Positions 34,720-41,990 of a stretch of 64,000 nt of DNA are shown piece by piece. Source of the DNA: CAYLUN01 sp964386865 (GTDB lineage Bacteria > Verrucomicrobiota > Kiritimatiellia > RFP12 > UBA1067); assembly GCA_964386865.1 (NCBI GenBank), contig CAYLUN010000014.1, forward strand, positions 27,089-91,088, in the 5' to 3' direction. The stretch's first letter is position 1. The number at the start of each line of letters is the position of its first letter. The notes under the pieces are model-generated. The model saw only the letters and a list, made by a program, of their open reading frames with translations. It was not told where the DNA came from and searched no databases. Position numbers and translations under genes: made by a program.

Positions 34720-34742
34720 GGCGGGCGTGCCCCGCATGGAGG

Positions 34743-34823
34743 GACGGCGACCCCGCCGTCCGCTCTGGGCAGCGGTAGGGTCGGCACCCCGCGCCGTCCT
34801 CGGACGCCGGCCGAGCGGCGTCC
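34743..34823. terminator. Two GC-rich hairpins between convergent genes
   Basis: GACGGCG-ACCC-CGCCGTC (34743-34760) and GGACGCCG-GCCGAG-CGGCGTCC (34802-34823) are perfect stems of 7 and 8 bp between the convergent M16 and histidine kinase genes. No T runs, so they are only candidate bidirectional terminators. Confidence 0.4.
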
Positions 34824-34837
34824 CCAACGGGCGGCGG

Positions 34838-36274
34838 TCAGCGCGTGCTGGTCTTGGCGGTCTTTGGCAAGGTGACGATGAAGGTCGTGCCTTTTCCGGC
34901 CGCGCTTTCGATGGACACCGTGCCGCCGTGCGCGGCGACGATGATCTGGACGATGTTCAGCCCAAGCCCGAGCCCCTTTTCTGACTCGCGCGCCCGCTTG
35001 CCGCGGAACAGTCGCTGCCAGATGAGGCTCTTCTCTTCCTCCGGAATCCCGATCCCGGTGTCGGCCACGCGGGTGACGATGGCGTCCGGCCGCTCCTCGA
35101 AGGCGATGCGCACGGAGCCGCCTTTCGGCGTGTATTTGAGCGCGTTGTCCACGAGGTTGGCAAACACGCGGGCCACGCGCTGGCGGTCCCCTTCGAGCGT
35201 GAGGTCGCTGTCGGGCCACACGGCGGTCAGCGAGATGCTCTTCTCTTCGGCGAGCAGCAGGTAGAGGTCGGCGATCTCGGCGATGACGCGCCTGAGGCTG
35301 AAGGGCTGCACGTTCAGCTTGACGAAGCCGCTCTCCATCTCGCGCGCGTCCATGAGGTTCTGAAGCTGGAGCTGCACGCGGTCGCAGTCTTCGATGATGT
35401 CGGCCAGGGTGTCGGCCAGTTCGGCGGGCATGTCTTTGCTGTGCAGGGCCAGCTCGGAGGCGCCGCGGATGCGGGCGAGGGGCGTGCGGAAATCGTGGGC
35501 CACGTTGTCCATGGTCTGGCGCATGGCTTGGATCAGGCTGGCGTACTTCTCGGTCATGACCGTGAACAGGCGGCCCAAGGTGTCGAGCTCGACGATCTGG
35601 CTCTTGACTGGGGACGTGCCGTTCTCAAAAGCTCCCGTCTCGATGATGCGCGTCATCGAGGCCGTGATGTGGTGGATGGGGCGGAGCGTGATGAACATCA
35701 TGAAAATGCCGGAGATGAACGAGAGGATGGTGGAAATCACCATGAACAGCAGAAGGTAGCGGGCCATCATGCTCTTCTGGTCAACCTCCAGAAAGGAGCC
35801 TTTGCCGACCTGCAGGACGCGCCCGTTGTTGAGCTGCACGGTGTGCACCTGGATGTGCCGGTGCAGCGGCTTCAGGTAGTACTCGCTCCAGCCGAGGGGT
35901 GGGAGGGACTCTCGTCCGCTCGGCTGGTGGGTGCGCCATTCGGGGATGTCGATGTCCTTCGGCCTGACGGCCGAGTACTCGACGGAACCCTTGGAATCGA
36001 GCACCCGCACGATAAAGATGGTGGAGGGCGGGTAGCGCTCCACGGTCATCTCCTCCGCGAGCCAGTTGCCGTCGGTGTTCTGGTTCAGCAGCTCGGAGAA
36101 CTCCTCGCTCTGCGCCCGCACGTCCTGCCGGTCGAAGCTGCGCGCGGACTTGGTGATGACGCGGCTGCTGAGGAAGAAAATGCTGCACGTGCCGAGCGCA
36201 TAGACCGTCAGGTAGCCCATGCCCAGATAGAAAGCGAAGGAGCGGAATCTCTTACTCAGCGGCGCGGAAAACAT
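34838..36274 (-). CDS. Membrane sensor histidine kinase
   Basis: 478 aa. Two membrane helices (about 12-36 and 171-195) flank a periplasmic sensor region of about 135 residues; a HAMP linker follows. The H-box is NVAHDFRTPLARIRG (His260), the N-box LVDNALKYTPKGG, and G-boxes DTGIGIP and GLGLGLNIV are intact. It phosphorylates the response regulator encoded just upstream. The start codon (behind GAGGGG) lies 23 bp inside the regulator gene, so translation is coupled. The signal sensed is unknown. Confidence 0.93.
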   Translation of the reverse strand: MFSAPLSKRFRSFAFYLGMGYLTVYALGTCSIFFLSSRVITKSARSFDRQDVRAQSEEFSELLNQNTDGNWLAEEMTVERYPPSTIFIVRVLDSKGSVEYSAVRPKDIDIPEWRTHQPSGRESLPPLGWSEYYLKPLHRHIQVHTVQLNNGRVLQVGKGSFLEVDQKSMMARYLLLFMVISTILSFISGIFMMFITLRPIHHITASMTRIIETGAFENGTSPVKSQIVELDTLGRLFTVMTEKYASLIQAMRQTMDNVAHDFRTPLARIRGASELALHSKDMPAELADTLADIIEDCDRVQLQLQNLMDAREMESGFVKLNVQPFSLRRVIAEIADLYLLLAEEKSISLTAVWPDSDLTLEGDRQRVARVFANLVDNALKYTPKGGSVRIAFEERPDAIVTRVADTGIGIPEEEKSLIWQRLFRGKRARESEKGLGLGLNIVQIIVAAHGGTVSIESAAGKGTTFIVTLPKTAKTSTR

Positions 36275-36941
36275 AGCCGACCCCTCGCATGGTCTGGATC
36301 AGTTTCTTTTCGAAGCCGGAGTCGATCTTGGTGCGCAGGCGGCAGACGAGCACATCGACGATGTTCGTCTGGGGGTCGAAGCTGTAATCCCAGATGCGCT
36401 CGAGGATGAGCGTCTTGGTGAGCGGGCGGTTCGGGTTGCGCATCAGGAGCTCCAGCAGCGCGAACTCGCGCGGCTGGAGGTCGATCTTCTTGTCGCCCCG
36501 CACGGCTGTGCGCCGCAGCAGGTCGAGCGTCACGTCGCAGATCGTGAGGGAGGTGGCGCTACCCCCTTTGGGCTGGGCGGTTTGGGTGCGGCGCGTGATG
36601 GCGTGCAGGCGGGCGGTTACCTCGGAGAAGGAGAACGGCTTGACCATGTAGTCGTCCGCCCCGCACTCGAGGCCGGAAACGCGGTCGTCGACCGCGTTCT
36701 TGGCGCTGAGCACGAGCACGGGCGTCAGGTCGCCGGTGTTCCGCATGTGCTTGAGCACGGCGAGGCCGCTTCGCTCCGGCAGCATGAGGTCGAGCACGAC
36801 CGCGTCGTAGCGGCTGCCTTCCCAGAGGAGTTGGCCTTCGGTACCGTTGCCTGCCGTGTCGACCGTGTGCCCGTCTTGGCGCAAGCCCTTGCTGACGAAA
36901 GCTTGGATTTTTTCGTCGTCCTCGATCACCAAAACGCGCAT
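36252..36941 (-). CDS. OmpR/PhoB-type response regulator
   Basis: 229 aa. Receiver domain with IEDDEKI, the phosphoacceptor Asp51 in VVLDLMLPERSG, SAKNA (Ser in place of the usual Thr) and VKPFSF with its Lys. A winged-helix OmpR-type DNA-binding domain follows (about 125-225; REFALLELLMRNPNRPLT and NIVDVLVCRLRTKID). It overlaps the histidine kinase start by 23 bp. A seven-helix membrane protein gene precedes it by 21 bp and may belong to the same unit. Confidence 0.94.
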   Translation of the reverse strand: MRVLVIEDDEKIQAFVSKGLRQDGHTVDTAGNGTEGQLLWEGSRYDAVVLDLMLPERSGLAVLKHMRNTGDLTPVLVLSAKNAVDDRVSGLECGADDYMVKPFSFSEVTARLHAITRRTQTAQPKGGSATSLTICDVTLDLLRRTAVRGDKKIDLQPREFALLELLMRNPNRPLTKTLILERIWDYSFDPQTNIVDVLVCRLRTKIDSGFEKKLIQTMRGVGYVFRAAE

Positions 36942-36962
36942 GGTAATGTCTCCGCTACAGCA

Positions 36963-37706
36963 CTACAGGTCCCGATGGCGGGCCAAAGGGGCGCTGTCGG
37001 ACGGTTCGCTGTTGTAAATGAAGTGCGCCTGCAAGATGGCCAGCACAATGAAGAGCGGCAGCAGCAGCTCCTGCCCCTCCTCAAGCGCCGTCGTCAGGGC
37101 GTGCAGGCGGTCGGAAATGCGGATGCCGAAGTCGTGGCGCAGAACGGCGGGCATCCGGTCGGCAATTTGGATGAGGATGACTGTGCCGCCGAAGAAGCCG
37201 ACGGACCAGCAGACGGGGTGCAGCCTGAGCAAGCCTTTCAGAAGGCGTCGGATATAGTAGAGCAGGGTGCCGCCGCAGAGCGCGATGAGCAGCGCGAAGC
37301 AGGCGCCGACGAGCAAACGGTCTGCCAGAGGGTTGCTGGCGTTGGTGAGGAACTTCATCTTGAACGGCGTGCCATGGGTTGCGCCCGGCAGGCTTGAAGC
37401 CGTGACCAGCAGCTTGTGCCAGTCGAGCTCGCGGCAGATGGCGAAAAAAGTCAGAAGCGAAAAATCGGCGAGCAGAAGCGTGCGGCGCAGGCCAGGGCGC
37501 ATCGGTGGCACCAGCCACAGGAAGCCCGCCTGGAAGAAGAAGAGGGCGACGGTGGCGAGCTCGACAGGCGAGTGCCCGTCCTGGTCGAAGTGGGTCTGTA
37601 TGAACGCGGGGGCTGTCGTGGCCCACAGCAGAACGAGAACAATAATGGCCGCTAGCCAAAGAAAGGGGGCTGCCAACCAAGAACGTTCGCTTTTAAGAAA
37701 ACACAT
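36963..37706 (-). CDS. Hypothetical polytopic membrane protein
   Basis: 247 aa with about seven hydrophobic helices and no recognised family. Short loops contain DQDGHSPVE, CRELDWHK and HPVCWSVGFFGGT. The start is set at ATG 37706, where GAGGTG sits eight bases upstream, not at the in-frame TTG two codons earlier. It is the first gene in a same-strand run with the response regulator and kinase, so it may be regulated with them or supply their signal. The 194 bp upstream (37738-37931) hold nothing recognisable except GC-rich sequence. Confidence 0.7.
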   Translation of the reverse strand: MCFLKSERSWLAAPFLWLAAIIVLVLLWATTAPAFIQTHFDQDGHSPVELATVALFFFQAGFLWLVPPMRPGLRRTLLLADFSLLTFFAICRELDWHKLLVTASSLPGATHGTPFKMKFLTNASNPLADRLLVGACFALLIALCGGTLLYYIRRLLKGLLRLHPVCWSVGFFGGTVILIQIADRMPAVLRHDFGIRISDRLHALTTALEEGQELLLPLFIVLAILQAHFIYNSEPSDSAPLARHRDL

Positions 37707-37931
37707 GAACAAAGCACCTCAATAAATGTAATGAGTTTAACGCAGCGGCTGGCGAGTAGCAAGCTCAACGAAAGGGCGTTACGCGGCGGAAATGTTGCGG
37801 GTGTGCGGCTGCCGGCGGCGCGCCAGCGAGGCGGAGGCAAGTGGGCGAGGCTGCGGCACACGCTGCCGCCAGGCCGGGGCGAAGGCGAATCCCGCGGCTG
37901 GCGCTTACGCCTGAAGGCCGCGCCTTGACGC

Positions 37932-38885
37932 TCAGTGCCCGATGTGCCGGTGCTCAAGTACAGCGAGGATGCGGTAGGTGATCCAGCCGATGATGATCAG
38001 GCCGAGCATGAACGCGCTGTAGGCGATGGGCCAGGGAATGCTCTTGGTCATCATGGAGAACTCCGACATGCCGCCGATGCCGGATATGACGTTGAGCGGC
38101 ATGAAGACCACGTTGATGACCGTGAGCCGCTTCATCAGCACGTTCAGGTTGTTGTTGACGATGGAGGCGCGCGCGTCCATCAGGCCCGTGAAGACGTTGG
38201 CATAAACCTGCGCCTGCTCGAGGCACTGGGCGTTCTCGATGGCCAGGTCGTCCACATACTCGATCATCTCGAGCGTGAGCCCGTCGGTGTGCTCGTTCCG
38301 CGCGTTGGCTTTGAGGCGGTCGATGACTCGCCCGTTCGCGCTGATGGCGTTGACGTAATAAACCAAGCTCTTTTCGATCGAGAACATCTGCAACAGGTGG
38401 CGGTTCTCCATCGCGCGCGACAGCTTGTTCTCCAGCTGGGTGGCGATGTCGTTGATAACCTGCAAATGGCCGAAGAAGTGCGTGATGCAGGAGGAGATGA
38501 TCCGCAGGAACAGCATCTGCAGGCTCTGCACCTTGTTGAAAGCGCGGCCCGCGAAGGTCGTCGCGGCGTCGTCGGGCGAGATGACGATGAGCTGGTTTCG
38601 GAACAGGAACAGGCCGAGCGAGTTGATGTGGAAAACCAAGTTGTCTTTGGCCGTGTAGTGCTTGGGGTGTTTGAAGATGACCGCGAGGTGGTTGCCGTCC
38701 AGCTCAACGCGCGGCAGCTCGGCGGGATCCAGCGCCGAGTTCAGGTTGTGCTCGTCTAAATGGCACTGGTTGATCAGCCAAGCCCGCTCGCTCGCGTCGG
38801 GGTTGACGCACAGCAGGATCGTCCCTCCGGAGTCGGGGGAGGACTCCACAACCCGCCCATCGACCAGCTTGAAATAAGTAATCAT
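37932..38885 (-). CDS. CorA-family divalent cation channel with altered GMN motif
   Basis: 317 aa. An acidic cytoplasmic alpha/beta N-terminal domain, a long helical stalk (about 110-250) and two C-terminal membrane helices (MKRLTVINVVFMPLNVISG and IAYSAFMLGLIIIGWITYRI) match CorA. The canonical GMN selectivity motif at the end of the first helix is replaced by GGMSEFSM. CorA proteins carrying such variants exist, but whether Mg2+, another ion or nothing is carried cannot be said. ATG 38885 follows CTGAGGTGG; the in-frame GTG two codons upstream is less likely. Confidence 0.85.
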   Translation of the reverse strand: MITYFKLVDGRVVESSPDSGGTILLCVNPDASERAWLINQCHLDEHNLNSALDPAELPRVELDGNHLAVIFKHPKHYTAKDNLVFHINSLGLFLFRNQLIVISPDDAATTFAGRAFNKVQSLQMLFLRIISSCITHFFGHLQVINDIATQLENKLSRAMENRHLLQMFSIEKSLVYYVNAISANGRVIDRLKANARNEHTDGLTLEMIEYVDDLAIENAQCLEQAQVYANVFTGLMDARASIVNNNLNVLMKRLTVINVVFMPLNVISGIGGMSEFSMMTKSIPWPIAYSAFMLGLIIIGWITYRILAVLEHRHIGH

Positions 38886-39022
38886 AACCACCTCAGTCTA
38901 AGCGATGCCAGGCCATGGGCCTCGGGCGGAACAGGGCGCGGTTTTCGCTGGCCGGCTCCTTCCCCATTTCAAACGGCGTTAGTTTGTACTCTTCCGTCTG
39001 GTCGGAAGCAAGTGGTTTCTCC

Positions 39023-39063
39023 AAAAAAGACGCGGGCCGCGGCGGCCGGGGGCGCCCCCGCGG
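39023..39063 (-). terminator. Intrinsic terminator of the inositol monophosphatase gene
   Basis: On the minus strand just after the stop at 39071, a GC-rich palindrome (core GGGGGCGCCCCC at 39048-39059, extended by CCGCGG on both sides) is followed by TTTTTT (39023-39028). This is the clearest rho-independent terminator in the window. Confidence 0.7.
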
Positions 39064-39070
39064 CTGCACG

Positions 39071-39853
39071 TCAGGCGTTCAGCAGCGGCAGGAGGGCGCC
39101 GCGGCAGGCGTCGTGCACGCCGCCGTTCGTCGCGAGGAAGGCGATGCGGTGCTTGGGGTAGGCCTTGAGCACCTCGCACCGGCCGCCGGCCCTCTCGACG
39201 ATCAGGCTGGCCGCGGCCATGTCCCAGACGTAGATGCCGGACTCGAAGTAGCCGTCCAGCTTGCCGGCCGCCACCAGGCACATGTCCACCGCCGCCGCGC
39301 CGAGGATGCGCGGCCGCTGGGCGATCTCCGCGACCTTGCGCATGAAGCGGAACGCGTGCTCGCCCAGGTCCCACTTGTCAGCGCCCGTCGCCAGCATCGC
39401 CAGCTCCGTGCGGACGGTCGACGACACGTGGATCGGCGCCCCGTTGCAGAGCGCCGGCCCGTCGCACGTGGCCTCGTACATCTGGCTCATTTCGGGGATG
39501 AAGACCGCGGCCGCGGCCGCCTGCCCCTTGTGGCGCACGCCCACCGAGCAGCACCACCAGGGCACCCCGTGGAAGAAGTTGATGGTGCCGTCGATCGGGT
39601 CGATGATCCACACGTAGTCGTTCTCAGGAAAGGGCTCTTCGCAGGTTTCCTCGCCGAAGACCGCGTGGTCCGGGAAGGCCGCCAGAATCACAGCGGTGGC
39701 CGTCTCCTGCGCCTCCACGTCCAGCTTGTGCTTCACGTCCGTTCGCTGGATCGAGTTCACGTCGCCGCGGCGGTGCAGGTTGGCGAGCACGTGCTCGCCC
39801 GCGCGGCGCGCGGCGAGGGTGGCGACGGCTTGGAGCTGAGTGGTCGGAATCAT
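39071..39853 (-). CDS. Inositol monophosphatase-family phosphatase
   Basis: 260 aa. Metal-binding motifs are intact: GEET (67-70), DPIDGTINF (85-93) and WDMAAASLI near the C-terminus. Family members dephosphorylate inositol phosphates, PAP or sugar phosphates; the substrate is not determinable. ATG 39853 is chosen over the long in-frame extension upstream because the promoter at 39894-39922 lies inside that extension. Single-gene unit bounded by its own promoter and terminator. Confidence 0.92.
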   Translation of the reverse strand: MIPTTQLQAVATLAARRAGEHVLANLHRRGDVNSIQRTDVKHKLDVEAQETATAVILAAFPDHAVFGEETCEEPFPENDYVWIIDPIDGTINFFHGVPWWCCSVGVRHKGQAAAAAVFIPEMSQMYEATCDGPALCNGAPIHVSSTVRTELAMLATGADKWDLGEHAFRFMRKVAEIAQRPRILGAAAVDMCLVAAGKLDGYFESGIYVWDMAAASLIVERAGGRCEVLKAYPKHRIAFLATNGGVHDACRGALLPLLNA

Positions 39854-39893
39854 ACGGGGGGTAACTCCGCTTGATGTCTTCAGTGCGGGTTGA

Positions 39894-39922
39894 GTTATAG
39901 CAGGTTTTGGGGTCGAGGGCAA
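39894..39922 (-). promoter_or_regulatory. Sigma-70 promoter of the inositol monophosphatase gene
   Basis: Minus strand TTGCCC (39917-39922), 17-bp spacer, TATAAC (39894-39899), about 40 bp upstream of the ATG. Nothing else is recognised in 39923-40154. Confidence 0.6.
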
Positions 39923-40154
39923 CGCATACGCTGGGCGAGTGGCCGCCCGGTCGCCTCTCAACCCCGGGAGAGAGCGGCGCCGAGCCGGACCGGTCTTTCC
40001 AGCCTGAGCCCATAAGCGAGGTGCGCGGCTGATCCTCGCGCGGGCGGCCTGGCCTGCCGTGACAGCAGCCGAATGGCCGCCACTTATATAGGCCCAATAA
40101 CCCCGCCGCGCCGTCGGCCCGGATCCCCAGGCACAGGCATGCGCCTAGCTGTGC

Positions 40155-41972
40155 TTACTCCGCCGGTGTCAGGCGCAGCGCCGAGACTCGGATGTGCTTG
40201 CCTTCCGCGCCGGTTGGCCCGAACGCGAGTTGCTGTGCGCCGGGCTTCGGAAAGTCAATCACACCCACGCGGTAGGTGCGGAAGCGCGGCAACGCGCCGC
40301 CGAACGCCTTGCGCGACGGACGCTCGCCGGTGTCGATCAGCGGGAAGGTCAGGCTGGTTTCGCCGCAGCGTATGCCCCACTCGGAGTAGTCGTCCTCGGC
40401 GGGGCAGGTGTACTCCACGTCGAGGTAGAACGAGCCGGGCGAAACCGTCTTGAAGGCCCACGTCGCCGAACGCTCAGCCCCCAGCCACCCCGCCACACAC
40501 TCCATGTGCTTCCAGTCGCCGAACTTCTCCATCCAGTTGACCGCCTTCACCTCGCATCCCTTCAGCGCGGCCACACCCATCTCCAGCTCGTTGCGGCAGC
40601 CGTTCAGCACATACGCCTCGCGGCTGGCTTCGGCCGGGCCCGCCAGCTCCAGCGTCACAACCGGAATCAGGGTGTCAGGGCGCAGCTTCGGCACGCTGAT
40701 GACGAGCAGGTTCTCTTCGCGTGCAGTCTTGATCGCCTCCCCTTCGAGCGTCGCCCTCTTGACCTTGGATCGCAGTCCGGGCAAGACAAGCTTGCCATCG
40801 GCAGGCCACTGGAACACATGCAAGAAGAGCGTGTTGCCGCGCGCCGTGCATTCGCCCCAGGGAATCGGCCCGAAGGGTGTCGCGTCCGTGCCGTGGATCG
40901 CGTCCTCATGCGCGTGCACCCATGTGCCGACTTCGCGCAGGATGCGGGCGGACTGCGCGGGAATGCGGCCGGTGCCGTCCGGCCCGACGTTAAGCATGTA
41001 GGTGCCGCCGCGGCTGACCACCCTCACGAGCCGCTCGGCGATTTCCGTCGGGCTCTTCCAGTCCCGGTCGTACCACGCGTAAGCCCAGGTGTCGTTGGCC
41101 GTGTCGGGCGTCTCCCATAGCCCGGGCCGCGGCAGGCGCGGAATCTCCTGATCGCCGAGCGTTTCGTAGTCGCCCAGCCCGTTGCCGATACGGCTGTTGA
41201 CCAGCGCCTGCGGCTGCAAGGCGTGGACGAGATCCACGAGCCCCTTCGACTGCTCAGGCGTGATCGGCCCCGGCGTGTCGAACCACACGCCTGCGATCGG
41301 CCCGTAGTTGCTCAGCAGCTCCTTGATCTGAGGAACCGCCTTGCCCGTCAGGTACTTCTGGAAGTCGCCCTCGCCGGGCTTGAACTCCCAGTCGTTGCCC
41401 ACTGCGTCACGCTCGTGCCAGTCCTGGGTCTGCGAGTAGTAGAAGCCGAGCCGCAGGCCGCCGTCCCGGCACGCCTCGGACAGCTCTTTCATGGGGTCGC
41501 GCTTGAACGGCGTCGCGTCCGCGATATTGTAGGGGTGCGCCGCAGACTTGAACATCGCGAAGCCGTCGTGGTGCTTCGCTGTGATCATGACATGCCGCAT
41601 GCCGGTGTCTTTCGCGAGCTTGACCCACTCCTTCGCATCGAACCCGGTCGGGTTGAAGCGCGTCGCCACCTTCTCGTAGTCCGCGACCGGGATCTTCGCC
41701 CGCCGCATGATCCACTCGGCGATGCCGTACTGGGTCTTGCCGTCCCACTTGCCGCCCAGCTCGGAATACAAGCCCCAGTGGACAAACATCGCGAAGCGCG
41801 AGTCCTTCAGCCACGCGCCGCGCACGAGGTTTGTTTTTGCGCCGCCGCCCGCGCCCCACATCTCTGCGGACGTGCCGTCTAGCGCGGCCGGTTTATCCGC
41901 TGCCCAAGCGTGGCCGAGGGCCAGCGCCAAAAAGCCCGCCCAGAGAAAAGCGGTCACGGGTTTGTCAGTCAT
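40155..41972 (-). CDS. Secreted GH29 alpha-L-fucosidase
   Basis: 605 aa. Signal peptide (about 1-24, ending HAWA). GH29 catalytic domain: WLKDSRFAMFVHWGLYSELG, TAKHHDGFAMF (133-142), YYSQTQDW, and IAGVWFDTPG with the probable nucleophile Asp232; GGTYMLNVGPDGTGRIP closes the barrel. The remaining about 240 residues form one or two beta-sandwich domains. It removes terminal fucose from oligosaccharides. Last gene of the minus-strand polysaccharide locus, 18 bp after the gene before it. Its GC is somewhat higher than that of the following locus genes. Confidence 0.92.
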   Translation of the reverse strand: MTDKPVTAFLWAGFLALALGHAWAADKPAALDGTSAEMWGAGGGAKTNLVRGAWLKDSRFAMFVHWGLYSELGGKWDGKTQYGIAEWIMRRAKIPVADYEKVATRFNPTGFDAKEWVKLAKDTGMRHVMITAKHHDGFAMFKSAAHPYNIADATPFKRDPMKELSEACRDGGLRLGFYYSQTQDWHERDAVGNDWEFKPGEGDFQKYLTGKAVPQIKELLSNYGPIAGVWFDTPGPITPEQSKGLVDLVHALQPQALVNSRIGNGLGDYETLGDQEIPRLPRPGLWETPDTANDTWAYAWYDRDWKSPTEIAERLVRVVSRGGTYMLNVGPDGTGRIPAQSARILREVGTWVHAHEDAIHGTDATPFGPIPWGECTARGNTLFLHVFQWPADGKLVLPGLRSKVKRATLEGEAIKTAREENLLVISVPKLRPDTLIPVVTLELAGPAEASREAYVLNGCRNELEMGVAALKGCEVKAVNWMEKFGDWKHMECVAGWLGAERSATWAFKTVSPGSFYLDVEYTCPAEDDYSEWGIRCGETSLTFPLIDTGERPSRKAFGGALPRFRTYRVGVIDFPKPGAQQLAFGPTGAEGKHIRVSALRLTPAE

Positions 41973-41990
41973 TCTAGACTCCTTTCCTGC

